Positions 34,251 to 43,511 are shown, numbered from the stretch's first letter. The stretch: 64,000 bases of DNA from Gordonia zhaorongruii (GCF_007559005.1 NZ_CP041763.1:372001-436000); one strand, 5' to 3'. Program-made: numbers and translations. Notes: generated from the sequence alone by a model not told the origin.

Positions 34251-35264
34251 TCACAGGTGGTTTCGGTACGACTCGAAGTCGGCGTCGGGTTCGCCGCTCG
34301 GTGCGAAGTGGCTGACATTGCGCAGCGTGTGGTCCCACTCGGCTTCGGGCCGCCAGACGGCCTTCACCCGCATGCCCATCCGCACATCCTGTGCGTCGCA
34401 GTCCAGAATCAGGTGCAGGATCGGGATGTCGGCGCCGTCGAGCAGGACGTATGCGGCGACGTACGGGGGTTTGATCTGCTGTCCCATGAACGGGACGTTC
34501 ACGATGCAGAACGTCGTCACGGTGCCGGTGTCGGCGAGCTCCACGCGCTCGATCGTGGGGGAGCCGTCGGCGGGACTGGCCTTACGCGGCGGGAAGTACA
34601 CCTCGCCGGTGGCCACGCGTCCACCGATGAGCTTCCCGGCTTTGAGGCCCTCGAGGTACCAGGTCTCCTCTTCGGTCGCCGAGTGCATGATGGTCATCCC
34701 GATCGGCGTGGTGATCACCACGTTGCCGTTGTCGTCGGCGATCGGCTCGCCGTCCTGAGGTGGTGCCGGGGAGGACGACTCGCCGAGTGCGAAGTGGATG
34801 ATGTCGTCGATGCGCCCGGTCCGGACATCACGCCAGACGGCGTGCACCCGGGCTCCCGTCGACAACGCGCTCGCGTCGTCGGCCGCGACCGCGTGCAGCA
34901 GTGCGGTGTCCGCGCCGTCGAGCTGGATCAGCGCCCAGGCGAACGGGATATCGAGCGGCTGTCCGTCGGTCGGTTCCGCTTGCCACGACCAGGTGCTCAC
35001 CGTTCCCGTCGCGGCTACCTCCACGAGTTCTGCGGGCGGCGCACCGGTCGCCGCGTCGAATTCGACGGGCGGCACGCTCACCCGACCATCGGAGCCACGG
35101 CTGCCGAGGATGCGGCCGTCCCGTAGCGCGAGTGCGAACTGCGACAGGACGGGGCCCAGGGATCTCGTGTAGTCGAACGAGTTCGTCAGTTCGGAGGTCA
35201 GGATCTCCGATTCAGGTTCGGGCACCGCGACTTCGGGTCCCGTGGACGCTGCATTCTTGATCAC
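34251..35264 (-). CDS. Tandem DUF35 OB-fold protein (Ltp partner)
   Basis: Protein of 337 residues with two DUF35-type repeats (about 30-165 and 195-330). Each ends in an OB-fold: VAATGTVSTWSWQ ... ARVHAVWRDVRTGRIDDIIHFA, and LADTGTVTTFCIVN ... MRVKAVWRPEAEWDHTLRNVSHFA. The zinc-ribbon Cys quartets normal in DUF35 proteins are missing in both repeats. DUF35 proteins such as ChsH2-DUF35 activate Ltp2 in a complex, so a tandem version next to two Ltp genes fits one partner for both. Start GTG 35264; a perfect KstR box lies 8 bases upstream. It corresponds to Rv3521. Confidence 0.82.
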   Translation of the reverse strand: MIKNAASTGPEVAVPEPESEILTSELTNSFDYTRSLGPVLSQFALALRDGRILGSRGSDGRVSVPPVEFDAATGAPPAELVEVAATGTVSTWSWQAEPTDGQPLDIPFAWALIQLDGADTALLHAVAADDASALSTGARVHAVWRDVRTGRIDDIIHFALGESSSPAPPQDGEPIADDNGNVVITTPIGMTIMHSATEEETWYLEGLKAGKLIGGRVATGEVYFPPRKASPADGSPTIERVELADTGTVTTFCIVNVPFMGQQIKPPYVAAYVLLDGADIPILHLILDCDAQDVRMGMRVKAVWRPEAEWDHTLRNVSHFAPSGEPDADFESYRNHL

Positions 35265-35272
35265 TCAAAAAG

Positions 35273-35286
35273 TAGAACACGTTCTA
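35273..35286. promoter_or_regulatory. KstR operator (perfect)
   Basis: TAGAACACGTTCTA fits TnnAACnnGTTnnA exactly and is extended by an outer G/A. It lies between the divergent DUF35-ltp4-ltp3 operon and the F420-dependent oxidoreductase gene and should control both. Confidence 0.9.
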
Positions 35287-35322
35287 GTAATCTATGGCAA
35301 GGGGTGCAGCGAAAGGTGCTTG

Positions 35323-36360
35323 ATGAAACTCGGTCTACAACTCGGTTACTGGGGTGCGGACCCGATTCCGCGCGCGACCGAACTCGTCGCAGCCGCCGAG
35401 GCGGAGGGTTTCGACTCGGTGTTCACCGCGGAGTCGTGGGGATCGGACTGCTACACCCCGCTCGCCTGGTGGGGTTCGCAGACACGTCGCGTTCGGCTGG
35501 GAACGGCGGTGGCCCAACTGTCGGCGAGGCCGCCGACGTCGCTCGCGATGGCTGCGCTCACGCTCGATCATCTCTCCGGTGGGAGGCACGTGATCGGACT
35601 GGGAGTGTCGGGCCCGCAGGTCGTCGAAGGCTGGTACGGGCAGCCGTTCGCGAAGCCGTTGGCTCGCACCCGTGAGTACGTGCAGATCGTGCGCGACGTC
35701 CTCGCCCGCGAAGGTCCGGTGACCAGCGGGGGACCGCATTACCCGCTACCGTTGCCCGCCCACGCCGCCGGAACCACCGGGGTCGGCAAACCGCTGAAGC
35801 CGATCACGCATCCCTTGCGTGCCGACATCCCGATCTGGCTCGGTGCTGAAGGGCCCAGGAACGTGGCGCAGACTGCGGAGATCGCCGACGGCTGGCTCGC
35901 CGTCTTCTACACGCCCAGACTGGCCGACATGTTCAACGCCTGGCTCGACGAGGGCTTCGCCCGACCCGGTGCGCGGCGCTCGCGGGCCGACTTCGAGATC
36001 GCGGCCAATGCGCAGTGCGTCATCACCGACGACGTCGCCGCCGCCATCGAACGGTACCGGCCGTCGACCGCGCTGTACGTCGGCGGTATGGGAGCGAAGG
36101 AGAAGAACTTCCATGCCGACCTCTACCGCCGCATGGGATACGGCGACGTCGTCGACGAGGTGGGCCGGCTGTTCCTCGCGGGCCGGAAGGCCGAGGCCGT
36201 TGCAGCTGTTCCGGACGAGATGGTCCGCGAGACGATGCTCGTTGGGACGTCCGATCAGGTGCGCGACCAGATCGCGGAGTGGGAGGCTGCGGGGGTGACC
36301 ACGCTGATGGTCACGGCACGCGATGTCGAGACCGTCCGTCAGTTGGCTGCTCTGCGCTGA
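35323..36360 (+). CDS. LLM-class F420-dependent oxidoreductase (Rv3520c-like)
   Basis: Luciferase-like (bacterial luciferase fold) protein of 345 residues. MKLGLQLGYWG, FDSVFTAESWGSDCYTPLAW, VRLGTAVAQLSARPPTSLAM and GGRHVIGLGVSGPQVVEGWYG are characteristic F420-binding segments. The gene pairs divergently with the DUF35-ltp operon, as Rv3520c does with Rv3521-Rv3523, and shares the KstR box. It likely reduces or oxidises a steroid side-chain intermediate with F420. ATG 35323 follows GAAAGG by 6 bases; the frame is open upstream across the operator. Confidence 0.88.
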   Translation: MKLGLQLGYWGADPIPRATELVAAAEAEGFDSVFTAESWGSDCYTPLAWWGSQTRRVRLGTAVAQLSARPPTSLAMAALTLDHLSGGRHVIGLGVSGPQVVEGWYGQPFAKPLARTREYVQIVRDVLAREGPVTSGGPHYPLPLPAHAAGTTGVGKPLKPITHPLRADIPIWLGAEGPRNVAQTAEIADGWLAVFYTPRLADMFNAWLDEGFARPGARRSRADFEIAANAQCVITDDVAAAIERYRPSTALYVGGMGAKEKNFHADLYRRMGYGDVVDEVGRLFLAGRKAEAVAAVPDEMVRETMLVGTSDQVRDQIAEWEAAGVTTLMVTARDVETVRQLAALR

Positions 36361-36410
36361 CTGTCTTGCGAGGAGTCGACGAGACGTGCCGAACGGCAGG
36401 GAGTTCGCCG

Positions 36411-36992
36411 TCAGCCGATTCCCAGGACCAGGTCGGCGGTCGCGACGACGGTGGCGCGCAGCCAGGGGCGAGGCCGGCCTCCGGGCAGATGACGGCGGAC
36501 GGCACCGTAGGGGAGATCGACGACTGCGTACATGGCGCGGTCGAACTCCTCGCGCCCAGCGGAACCGAAATGACGGCGGGTGAATTCGGTGAGCACGTTC
36601 CTCGCCGCATCGTTGTGCTCGCGCAACGCGGCGGCAGTCGCGGTGGAGATGCCGGAGATCGTCTGCTCATCGAACGTGAGCAGGAGTCGCGCTCTGTCCG
36701 GGTGCGCTGCGCACCAGTCGAACGTGTGCGAGATCGCGGCTCGCGCACCGGCGACGGTGTCGTCGGCAGACAATGCCGCGGTGAAGCCGCTCTGGTATTC
36801 GGTGATGGTGCGCAGCCAGAGTCGGGCGAGGATGTCGTCGCTGGTGGGGAAGCGGTGATAGACCGATCCTGACGGCGCGCCGACCGAGCGAGACACCGCA
36901 GCGGCCGTCACCGCTGCCGGGCCGTCGGCGATGGCTACCGCGAGGGCGGCGTCGAGCAGTTCATCGGAGGTGAACTTCGGGCGTCGCCCCAC
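36411..36992 (-). CDS. TetR-family transcriptional regulator
   Basis: TetR protein of 193 residues. HTH: FTSDELLDAALAVAIADGPA, AVTAAAVSRSVGAPSGSVYH, then RFPTSDDILARLW. The C-terminal domain has FDWCAAHPDRARLLLTF. Start GTG 36992, one base after the stop of the thioesterase gene, so the two form an operon. The 38-base palindrome at 37401-37438 upstream of the pair is its probable operator. Confidence 0.87.
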   Translation of the reverse strand: MGRRPKFTSDELLDAALAVAIADGPAAVTAAAVSRSVGAPSGSVYHRFPTSDDILARLWLRTITEYQSGFTAALSADDTVAGARAAISHTFDWCAAHPDRARLLLTFDEQTISGISTATAAALREHNDAARNVLTEFTRRHFGSAGREEFDRAMYAVVDLPYGAVRRHLPGGRPRPWLRATVVATADLVLGIG

Positions 36993-36993
36993 G

Positions 36994-37407
36994 TCAGTGC
37001 GGGTCGGTGGCGAGCACGGTCCCCTGAGCGACCGCGACGAGCTTCGGGTGGCCGTCCTCGTCGACGATCGTGATCCGGCTCAGTGCGGTCGCCTTCCGCT
37101 TGCTGGCATGAGCCAGTTCGGCGGTTGCGCGCAGCACGGTCCCGTTCCGCGCGCCTGCGACGTAATCGATGGTGAACCCGCTGGTGATCACGTTCGGTCC
37201 GAGGCCGATGGCTCCGGCGTACGTGATCGAGTTGTCGGCGAGGTAGGCCAGGACGCCGCCGTGGATCAGGCCGTACTGCTGTCGGAGGTCGTCGGTGACG
37301 TCGAGTTCGAGGACGACGTGGTCCTCGTCGGCTTCGGCGAGCCTGGCGCCGAGCATCGTGCTGAAGGGTTGTGCCGCGAGTACCTGCCGAGCGAGTTCTA
37401 CATCCAT
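36994..37407 (-). CDS. PaaI-type hotdog thioesterase
   Basis: Hotdog-fold protein of 137 residues. LRQQYGLIHGGVLAYLADN is the hallmark H-G-G motif with Asp/Asn following, and the central helix and strands GFTIDYVAGARNGTVLRATAEL are regular. It hydrolyses acyl-CoA thioesters, perhaps to recycle CoA from dead-end intermediates. It is co-transcribed with a TetR gene. Its ATG lies inside the palindromic operator and no Shine-Dalgarno is visible, which suggests a leaderless or nearly leaderless mRNA. Confidence 0.85.
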   Translation of the reverse strand: MDVELARQVLAAQPFSTMLGARLAEADEDHVVLELDVTDDLRQQYGLIHGGVLAYLADNSITYAGAIGLGPNVITSGFTIDYVAGARNGTVLRATAELAHASKRKATALSRITIVDEDGHPKLVAVAQGTVLATDPH

Positions 37408-37438
37408 ATATTAGAGAGTGCTCGCTAATATGTGGATG
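37401..37438. promoter_or_regulatory. 38-base palindrome, TetR operator over the PaaI start
   Basis: Outer arms CATCCA/TGGATG and inner arms ATATTAG and CTAATAT with GAG/CTC form an imperfect 38-base inverted repeat. The PaaI start codon (37405-37407) is within it. AT-rich inner arms could also contain the -10 element. Confidence 0.75.
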
Positions 37439-37447
37439 GTCAAGGGA

Positions 37448-38260
37448 CTATTCGCCGGTGAACGCGGGCTTCTCCTTGTTCGCGAATGCGCGTGGGCCGA
37501 TCTTGGCGTCAGCCGACTTGAAGACGGCCGCTCCCAGTTCGGCGTCGATCTTGAAGGCGTCCTCTTCGTGAAGGCCCTCGGAGTCGCGGATGGTCTTGAG
37601 GATGGCCTGCACCGCGAGCGGTCCGTTGGCGGCGATGGAGTCGGCGAGCTCGAGGGCTTTGTCGAGGGCCGACCCGTCGGGGACGACGTAACCGATCAAG
37701 CCGTAGTTCGAGGCCTCCGTCGCAGTGATGTGGCGGCCGGTGAGCAGGATGTCGGCGGCGATCGTGTACGGAATCTGCCGGACCAGGCGAACGGCGCTGC
37801 CGCCGAGCGGGAACAGTCCCCACTTGGCCTCGGAGACACCGAACTTCGCGCTCTCACCGGCGACGCGGATGTCGGTTCCCTGCAGGATCTCGGTGCCGCC
37901 TGCGATGGCAGGGCCCTCGACGGCGGCGATCAGCGGCTTGCTCAGCCGACGGCCCTTGAGAAGAGCGGGAAGGCGGGTCAGGTCCCAACCGCCCTTCGTG
38001 AAGCTGTCACCGGGTGCGGATTCATTCATCGCCTTCAGGTCGGCGCCGGCACAGAAGTAACCGCCGGCGCCCGTGAGGATCGCGACGCGGATGTCCGGGT
38101 CGGCGTCGACCTGGTCCCACGCCTCCTCCATGATCCGCATCATCTCGCCCGACAGGGCGTTTCGCGCCTGCGGCCGGTTCATGGTCACGATCAGGATGTG
38201 GCCGCGCTTCTCGACGATGCACTCCGGTGCGGGCTCGGTCGCGCTGGTTGGGTCGGACAT
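37448..38260 (-). CDS. echA19: Enoyl-CoA hydratase EchA19
   Basis: Crotonase-family protein of 270 residues. It hydrates steroid side-chain enoyl-CoA esters. [17 protein letters not shown] and [17 protein letters not shown] form the oxyanion hole. [20 protein letters not shown] and the catalytic-region residues follow. ATG 38260 is preceded by GGAGGAAAG; eight more codons upstream are possible but lack an RBS. It diverges from fadD19, the arrangement of Rv3516 and Rv3515c, with a KstR box between the two. Confidence 0.9.
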   Translation of the reverse strand: MSDPTSATEPAPECIVEKRGHILIVTMNRPQARNALSGEMMRIMEEAWDQVDADPDIRVAILTGAGGYFCAGADLKAMNESAPGDSFTKGGWDLTRLPALLKGRRLSKPLIAAVEGPAIAGGTEILQGTDIRVAGESAKFGVSEAKWGLFPLGGSAVRLVRQIPYTIAADILLTGRHITATEASNYGLIGYVVPDGSALDKALELADSIAANGPLAVQAILKTIRDSEGLHEEDAFKIDAELGAAVFKSADAKIGPRAFANKEKPAFTGE

Positions 38261-38295
38261 CTTTCCTCCGGTCTCGCGAATCACTTGCCGCGAAC

Positions 38296-38309
38296 AGTAA
38301 CACGTTCTA
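38296..38309. promoter_or_regulatory. KstR operator between echA19 and fadD19
   Basis: AGTAACACGTTCTA fits AACnnGTTnnA; only the first base differs from TnnAACnnGTTnnA. It lies 10 bases before the fadD19 ATG and 35 before that of echA19. Confidence 0.78.
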
Positions 38310-38319
38310 GTTTTGACGC

Positions 38320-39936
38320 ATGGCCTTCACAATCGCCGACCTCATCGAGCACGCCGTCGACCTCGTTCCTGATCGCATCGCCCTGGTCTCCGGCGACGAG
38401 CAACGCAGTTTCGCGGAACTCGAATCCCGATCCAACGCGCTGGCGCACAAGCTCCGCGAACTGGGCGTCCGACCCGGTGATGCGGTGGGCCTGTACAGCA
38501 GGAACACCATCGAATCGGTGGAGGCGATGGTCGCGATCTTCAAGGCGCGAGCCGTGATGGTGAACGTCAACTACCGGTACGTGGAAGCTGAGCTCGACCA
38601 CATCTTCGCCGACTCCGGCATGACGGTCCTGCTCCACGAACGGCAGTACTCGCCGCGGGTGCGGAACGTGCTCTCGGAATCGGCGCACGCCATCACCAAC
38701 CGGATCGTCATCGAGGACGGCAGCGCCGCCGAGATGGTGGCAGGCGCGATCGCCTACGAGGACGCGATCGCGTCATCGTCGACGGAGCGGGACTTCGAGG
38801 AGCGCAGCTCCGACGACCTGTACATGCTCTACACCGGCGGTACGACGGGCAAGCCCAAAGGCGTCGTCTGGCGGCAGGAGGATGTGTGGCGCGTCCTCGG
38901 AGGCGGGATCGACTGGTACACGGGCCGGGCGATCGAGGATGAGTGGGAACACGCTCGCGGTGGCGCCGAAGCGGGCCAACTGGTCCGTTACCCGATCCCG
39001 CCGTTCATCCACGGCGGCAGTCAGTGGGCGATCTTCCAATCGCTGTTCGCCGGCGGGAAGTCGGTCGTCTACCCGGGATTCGACCCGGAGTCCGTGTGGG
39101 AAGCCGTGCAGCGACACCAGGTGAACGTCGTGTTCATCACCGGCGACGCGATGGGGCGCCCGATGATCGACGCTCTCGAGAACGGCGATTACGACACGTC
39201 ATCGGTCCTGTCGGTGGCATCGTCGGCCGCCCTGTTCTCGCCTGCGGTGAAGGACCGTTACCTCGATGCGCTGCCGAACGCGGTCATCATCGACGCGATC
39301 GGCTCGTCGGAGACCGGGTTCGGCGGTATGGGCATGGCGACGAAGGGGCAGAGCCGGTTCGGTGCTCCGACCGTCAAGGCCGACCCGAACACGCATGTCC
39401 TCGCCGACGACGGTCGGCGTCTCGAGCCGGGCAGTGAAGAAGCCGGTCGCCTCGCACGGTCCGGGCACATCCCGCTCCGGTACCACAACGACCCGGTCAA
39501 GAGCGCCGAGACATTCGTCGAGTTCGACGGGGTCCGGTACTCGTTGCCCGGCGACTTCGCGCGCGTCGAGGCGGACGGCACCATCACGATGCTGGGTCGC
39601 GGGTCGGTGTCGATCAACACCGGTGGCGAGAAGGTGTTCCCCGAAGAGGTGGAAGCCGCACTCAAGTCGCATCCCGACGTGTTCGACGTGACAGTCGTCG
39701 GCGTTCCCGACGAGCGGTTCGGCCAACGAGTCGCCGCTGTCGTGCAGCCGCGCGTCGGTGTCCGGCCGGGGATCGCCGATCTGAACGCGGCGGTCCGCAA
39801 CGAGCTGGCGGGTTACAAATGCCCGCGCAGCGTGTGGTTCGTCGACGAGCTGAAGCGCTCTCCCGCAGGCAAACCCGACTACCGCTGGGCGCAAGAAGTC
39901 GCAGCCTCGAGCGATCCCGATGACATCCTCACCTGA
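38320..39936 (+). CDS. fadD19: Steroid side-chain CoA ligase FadD19
   Basis: Adenylate-forming ligase of 538 residues. FadD19 makes CoA thioesters of C27 (and C24) steroid side-chain acids, and in rhodococci is needed for C-24-branched sterols. Signatures: [69 protein letters not shown] and the ending [20 protein letters not shown] with the catalytic Lys. The [16 protein letters not shown] hinge and the IHG motif are typical of FadD17/FadD19. It corresponds to Rv3515c by sequence and by its divergent echA19 neighbour. Confidence 0.93.
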   Translation: MAFTIADLIEHAVDLVPDRIALVSGDEQRSFAELESRSNALAHKLRELGVRPGDAVGLYSRNTIESVEAMVAIFKARAVMVNVNYRYVEAELDHIFADSGMTVLLHERQYSPRVRNVLSESAHAITNRIVIEDGSAAEMVAGAIAYEDAIASSSTERDFEERSSDDLYMLYTGGTTGKPKGVVWRQEDVWRVLGGGIDWYTGRAIEDEWEHARGGAEAGQLVRYPIPPFIHGGSQWAIFQSLFAGGKSVVYPGFDPESVWEAVQRHQVNVVFITGDAMGRPMIDALENGDYDTSSVLSVASSAALFSPAVKDRYLDALPNAVIIDAIGSSETGFGGMGMATKGQSRFGAPTVKADPNTHVLADDGRRLEPGSEEAGRLARSGHIPLRYHNDPVKSAETFVEFDGVRYSLPGDFARVEADGTITMLGRGSVSINTGGEKVFPEEVEAALKSHPDVFDVTVVGVPDERFGQRVAAVVQPRVGVRPGIADLNAAVRNELAGYKCPRSVWFVDELKRSPAGKPDYRWAQEVAASSDPDDILT

Positions 39937-39968
39937 ATCACCCTCCCCGAAAACCGCGAAGGACCATT

Positions 39969-41102
39969 GTGAAAACAGAACTATGCGAGCGGTTCGGCAT
40001 CGAGTACCCGATCTTCGGGTTCACGCCGAGCCAGGACGTGGCGGCTGCGATCAGTCGTGCCGGAGGGCTGGGAGTGCTCGGCTGCGTCCGGTTCAACGAG
40101 GCCGAGGAGCTCGACGAGGTTCTCGAGTGGATGCACGAGAACACCGACGGCAAGCCGTTCGGCGTCGACGTGGTGATGCCGGCCAAGATCCCGACCGAAG
40201 GATCCAAGGTGGATCTGGATTCGATGATCCCGCCGGAGCACCGCGCATTCGTGGAGCGGACGCTCGATGATCTCGGGGTGCCGCCCCTCCCGGACGGCGG
40301 GGACCGGGTCAACACCGGCGTGCTCGGTTGGCTGCACTCGGTGGCCCGCTCACATGTCGACATCGCGATGGAGCACGCGCGGAAGTACGGCCAGATCAAG
40401 CTGATCGCCAACGCTCTCGGGTCGCCGCCGTCCGATGTCATCGGAACCGCGCACGACAACGGCGTAGCCGTCGCAGCCCTCGCCGGTGCTAAGGAACATG
40501 CACTCAGCCATGTGGAAGCGGGGGTGGACATCGTCATCGCGCAGGGCTACGAGGGTGGCGGGCACACCGGCGAGGTCACGTCGATGATCCTCTGGCCCGA
40601 ACTGGTCGACGTACTCGGCGACAAGGCTCCGGTGCTCGCCGCCGGCGGGGTCGGCGACGGTCGTCAGATCGCCGCCGCGATCGCGCTCGGCGCACAGGGT
40701 GTGTGGATGGGCACGTACTGGCTGACCGCAGCCGAGTACGACCTCGGTGCTACGGGAGCGGGGCCGTCGACCGTGCAGCAGGCGCTGCTGTCGGCAACGT
40801 CCCGCGACACGGTGCGCCGTCGCATCTACTCGGGTAAGCCCGCGCGGCTGCTGAAGACGAGATGGACGGACGCGTGGGACGCCGATAACGCACCCGAACC
40901 GTTGCCGATGCCGCTGCAGAATCTCCTCGTCGGAGAGGCTCACGCACGCATCTCGGTGGCCGACGATCCTGAGGTGGTGGCGATGCCCGCCGGTCAGATC
41001 GTGGGGCGTTGCAACGAGATCACTCCGGTGGCCGAACTCGTCGAGGGCTTGGTCGCCGATTATGCAGATGCCGTTGCCCGGATGAACGCCACCCTCGAGT
41101 AG
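39969..41102 (+). CDS. Nitronate-monooxygenase-like FMN protein
   Basis: TIM-barrel flavoprotein of 377 residues, a distant relative of IpdC. CERFGIEYPIFGFTPSQDVA starts the barrel; ALAGAKEHALSHVEAGVDIV then IAQGYEGGGHTGEV and KAPVLAAGGVGDGRQI give the FMN/phosphate site. The insertion at about 70-115 (MPAKIPTEGSKVDLDSMIPP) is absent in IpdC. GTG 39969 is the start. It follows fadD19 by 32 bases and is probably in its KstR transcript, so a redox step on a sterol intermediate is more likely than nitronate oxidation. Confidence 0.8.
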   Translation: MKTELCERFGIEYPIFGFTPSQDVAAAISRAGGLGVLGCVRFNEAEELDEVLEWMHENTDGKPFGVDVVMPAKIPTEGSKVDLDSMIPPEHRAFVERTLDDLGVPPLPDGGDRVNTGVLGWLHSVARSHVDIAMEHARKYGQIKLIANALGSPPSDVIGTAHDNGVAVAALAGAKEHALSHVEAGVDIVIAQGYEGGGHTGEVTSMILWPELVDVLGDKAPVLAAGGVGDGRQIAAAIALGAQGVWMGTYWLTAAEYDLGATGAGPSTVQQALLSATSRDTVRRRIYSGKPARLLKTRWTDAWDADNAPEPLPMPLQNLLVGEAHARISVADDPEVVAMPAGQIVGRCNEITPVAELVEGLVADYADAVARMNATLE

Positions 41103-41118
41103 GCGCGACTTCGATCGG

Positions 41119-41364
41119 TCAGCGGGTCCCGTACCTGCGCCGGAACTTCTCGACGCGGCCCTCGGTGTCCATCACACGCTGGGCACCGGTCCAGAAGGGG
41201 TGCGAGTCGCTGGTGACGTCGACGACGATGAGCGGATACGTGTGCCCGTCCGTCCATTCGACGGTGGCCTCGGACGTGGCGGTGGACCGAGTGAGGAACT
41301 GCGCGCCGGTGGCGGCGTCGCGGAATACGACGGGCCGGTAGTCGGGATGGATTCCGGTCTTCAT
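41119..41364 (-). CDS. rpmE2: Zinc-free ribosomal protein L31 (type B)
   Basis: L31 of 81 residues: [20 protein letters not shown] starts as in type B L31, and [20 protein letters not shown] is the conserved centre. No Cys is present, so there is no zinc ribbon; this is the form made during zinc shortage. It overlaps the mrf-like gene by four bases (ATGA) and follows it in a Zur-type operon. It converges on the FMN protein gene. Confidence 0.93.
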   Translation of the reverse strand: MKTGIHPDYRPVVFRDAATGAQFLTRSTATSEATVEWTDGHTYPLIVVDVTSDSHPFWTGAQRVMDTEGRVEKFRRRYGTR

Positions 41365-42680
41365 GCTTCGTCTCCTTCGGTGCGGCCGGGTCGGTCGGCG
41401 ACGGTCGGTTCCGGCGTGGTGATGTCCATGTCGTCGCAGGGGTCGCGATGGGCGTGGCCGAACGGGGACGGCAGCGACGTGATGTAGGCCGGTCCACGGG
41501 CGAGCTCCTCGTCGGTGACGAGCGCCTCACGCAGTGCGTCATGGATGCTCATCGGATCGGCCCGGTGGCACAGCACGGTGATCGACGAGTGCCGGTCGCC
41601 GTGTTCGGGATGCCACCGCAGTGAGGCGAGTGCCCGGTGCTCGGCGTCGACGGATGCCGGGTCCTCCACGCAGGCGATCCAGGTTCCGACGTGGCTGATC
41701 CCGAGGGCGCCGCCCGCCGACTCGAGCCACATGACGTCGTCGGGATCGGAGGCCAACCACATGCGGCCGCGTGCTTGGACCACACCGTCGAGGAGCACGT
41801 CGAGCGCGTCGTGGAGCCTTTCGGGGTGAAAGGGCCGGTCGGCCTCGAAGCTGGTGAGCTGCACACCGCAATCTGCGTCGAGTGACGGGCTGCCCGCGAG
41901 CAGTGGGTCGAAGGGACGCATCGGTCGACCGTTCGGCGTACCGTCGCCGATCGATTCGAGAGCACCGTGGACGATGCTGCGGTCGAGCGGTTGCATGCTG
42001 TTCAGCGTGCGCATTCCGGCGCCCGGCGCGAGCCGGAGGACGACGGCGTGCAGGCGCATCAACGCGAATGCGTCGTTCAAACCGTCGGCGCTCTCGATGA
42101 CGATCGCGTCCGCGAATCGCAGCTGTGAGATGGCGACCTGCGCGACGGTACGTTCGTCGTCCAGTCCGGTCATGCCTGCCTCGGTCACCGTGATGTCGCC
42201 GGTTGCATCGTCGAGCCAGGACCGTGCGTCCACGCCGCACAAGGTGGATTCGACGAACACGTCGATGGATGCCGGGCCGGACGGGAGTGCGCCGAGTCCG
42301 GCACTGGCGGGGACGTCGACGACGGTCGCCATGATCTCGGCGGACAGGCGTTCGGGTTCGACGATCGGATCGAGGAGCACGACGATGCGCTCGACGCCGG
42401 AGTCGTGATGCAGCGTTCGCAGCATCGGCAGCAGGTCGAGGCGCAGGGTGCACGACACACAGCCGTGTTCGAGGCTGATGTCGTCGATCGCGATCGTGTC
42501 GGTGCCCTCGGGTGACATGCGGTGCTCGATGCGCGTGACCCGGCCGGAGGCGACGTCGCGCAGGTCATGAGAGATGACGACCGTGCCCGGCTGGAGCAGC
42601 GCGTACGCGATGCGGGCGTTGGTGGTGCGGTGCAGCCCGCCGACCAGGACCACGGGCGTTCGCGGCGCGTCGTGGGGCAT
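41361..42680 (-). CDS. mrf: COG0523-like protein, Mrf/Rv0106 type, degenerate P-loop
   Basis: Protein of 439 residues related to CobW/COG0523. The usual Walker A is replaced by [20 protein letters not shown] with no GKS/GKT, but the [20 protein letters not shown] block keeps a CxxC. A second domain with [20 protein letters not shown] and an acidic C-terminal [11 protein letters not shown] follow. The pattern matches Rv0106, which I recall as Mrf, the factor that recruits the hibernation protein Mpy to zinc-free ribosomes. It is therefore unlikely to be a GTP-dependent metal chaperone. It heads the operon with L31, and two Zur-like boxes lie upstream. GAGGAGG precedes ATG. Confidence 0.8.
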   Translation of the reverse strand: MPHDAPRTPVVLVGGLHRTTNARIAYALLQPGTVVISHDLRDVASGRVTRIEHRMSPEGTDTIAIDDISLEHGCVSCTLRLDLLPMLRTLHHDSGVERIVVLLDPIVEPERLSAEIMATVVDVPASAGLGALPSGPASIDVFVESTLCGVDARSWLDDATGDITVTEAGMTGLDDERTVAQVAISQLRFADAIVIESADGLNDAFALMRLHAVVLRLAPGAGMRTLNSMQPLDRSIVHGALESIGDGTPNGRPMRPFDPLLAGSPSLDADCGVQLTSFEADRPFHPERLHDALDVLLDGVVQARGRMWLASDPDDVMWLESAGGALGISHVGTWIACVEDPASVDAEHRALASLRWHPEHGDRHSSITVLCHRADPMSIHDALREALVTDEELARGPAYITSLPSPFGHAHRDPCDDMDITTPEPTVADRPGRTEGDEA

Positions 42681-42722
42681 GGGGACCTCCTCGGGATTCG
42701 TCTGCCTGAACAGAATCGGTAA

Positions 42723-42737
42723 TGAACATGATTTCCA
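42723..42737 (-). promoter_or_regulatory. Zur-like box before the mrf-rpmE2 operon
   Basis: TGAACATGATTTCCA differs from the mycobacterial-type Zur motif TGAAAATGATTTTCA at two positions. It lies 43 bases upstream of the mrf start. Confidence 0.75.
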
Positions 42738-42776
42738 ATTGGCTTGGCTCGACTGTAGCGTGACGGGCGTCGTTAA

Positions 42777-42791
42777 TGCGAATGAGTTTCA
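42777..42791 (+). promoter_or_regulatory. Zur-like box before the rpmB2 operon
   Basis: TGCGAATGAGTTTCA agrees with TGAAAATGATTTTCA at 12 of 15 positions. It lies 15 bases before the rpmB2 start, in a position to block transcription or initiation. Confidence 0.65.
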
Positions 42792-42805
42792 ATAAAGGAG
42801 TTGAC

Positions 42806-43039
42806 GTGTCAGCCCATTGCCAAGTGACCGGCAAGGTTCCCGGGTTCGGGAAGCAGGTGTCGCACTCGCATCGCCGTACCTCGCGCCAGTGGCGCCCCAA
42901 CCTGTTCCGAAAGACCTACTGGGTGCCGTCCCTGCGGCGGCGCGTGACGCTTCGGGTCAGTGCGACCGGGATCAAGGTCATCGACCGCGACGGGATAGAC
43001 GCCGTGGTCGCCCGGATCGCGAAGGAGGGGCGTCTCTGA
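42806..43039 (+). CDS. rpmB2: Ribosomal protein L28, zinc-independent form
   Basis: L28 of 77 residues. [20 protein letters not shown] is the L28 opening and [20 protein letters not shown] the conserved middle. Only one Cys remains, so the two CxxC pairs of zinc-binding L28 are missing. GTG 42806 follows AAAGGAG by 5 bases. First gene of L28-L33-S14-S18, each overlapping the next by one base. Confidence 0.92.
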   Translation: MSAHCQVTGKVPGFGKQVSHSHRRTSRQWRPNLFRKTYWVPSLRRRVTLRVSATGIKVIDRDGIDAVVARIAKEGRL

Positions 43040-43206
43040 TGGCGAAGAGTACCGACCTGCGGCCGATCGTGAAGCTCCGGTCCACGGCCCGAACCGGATA
43101 CACCTACGTCACCAGGAAGAACCGCCGGAACAATCCAGACCGGTTGGTCCTGCGGAAATACGACCCGATCGTGCGCCGCCACGTCGAGTTCAAGGAGGAG
43201 CGCTGA
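43039..43206 (+). CDS. rpmG2: Ribosomal protein L33, zinc-independent form
   Basis: L33 of 55 residues: [36 protein letters not shown] and VEFKEER. The four Cys of zinc-binding L33 are absent. ATG overlaps the L28 stop (TGATG). The frame is open upstream to 42817, but only as a shadow of rpmB2. Confidence 0.92.
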   Translation: MAKSTDLRPIVKLRSTARTGYTYVTRKNRRNNPDRLVLRKYDPIVRRHVEFKEER

Positions 43207-43511
43207 TGGCCAAGAAGTCGAAGATCGTCAAGAACGTGCGTCGTGCGGAGATCGTGGCGCGGTACGCGGAACGCCGGGCGGAGCTGAAGGCGATCATCGC
43301 CGCACCCACGTCGACGCCTGCGGATCGCCGAGCTGCCCAGGTGGAACTGGCGCGGCAACCCCGCGATGCGAGCGCGACTCGGGTCCGGAATCGCGATGCG
43401 GTCGACGGCCGCCCGCGCGGCCACCTGCGCAAGGTCGGCTTGTCCCGCGTGCGGTTCCGCGAGATGGCGCACCGCGGCGAACTCCCGGGCATCACGAAAG
43501 CGAGCTGGTGA
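43206..43511 (+). CDS. rpsN2: Ribosomal protein S14, zinc-independent form
   Basis: S14 of 101 residues: [20 protein letters not shown] at the start and [20 protein letters not shown], then [13 protein letters not shown] at the end. No Cys are present, in contrast to the short zinc-binding S14. Length suits the non-zinc type. ATG overlaps the L33 stop by one base. Confidence 0.93.
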   Translation: MAKKSKIVKNVRRAEIVARYAERRAELKAIIAAPTSTPADRRAAQVELARQPRDASATRVRNRDAVDGRPRGHLRKVGLSRVRFREMAHRGELPGITKASW

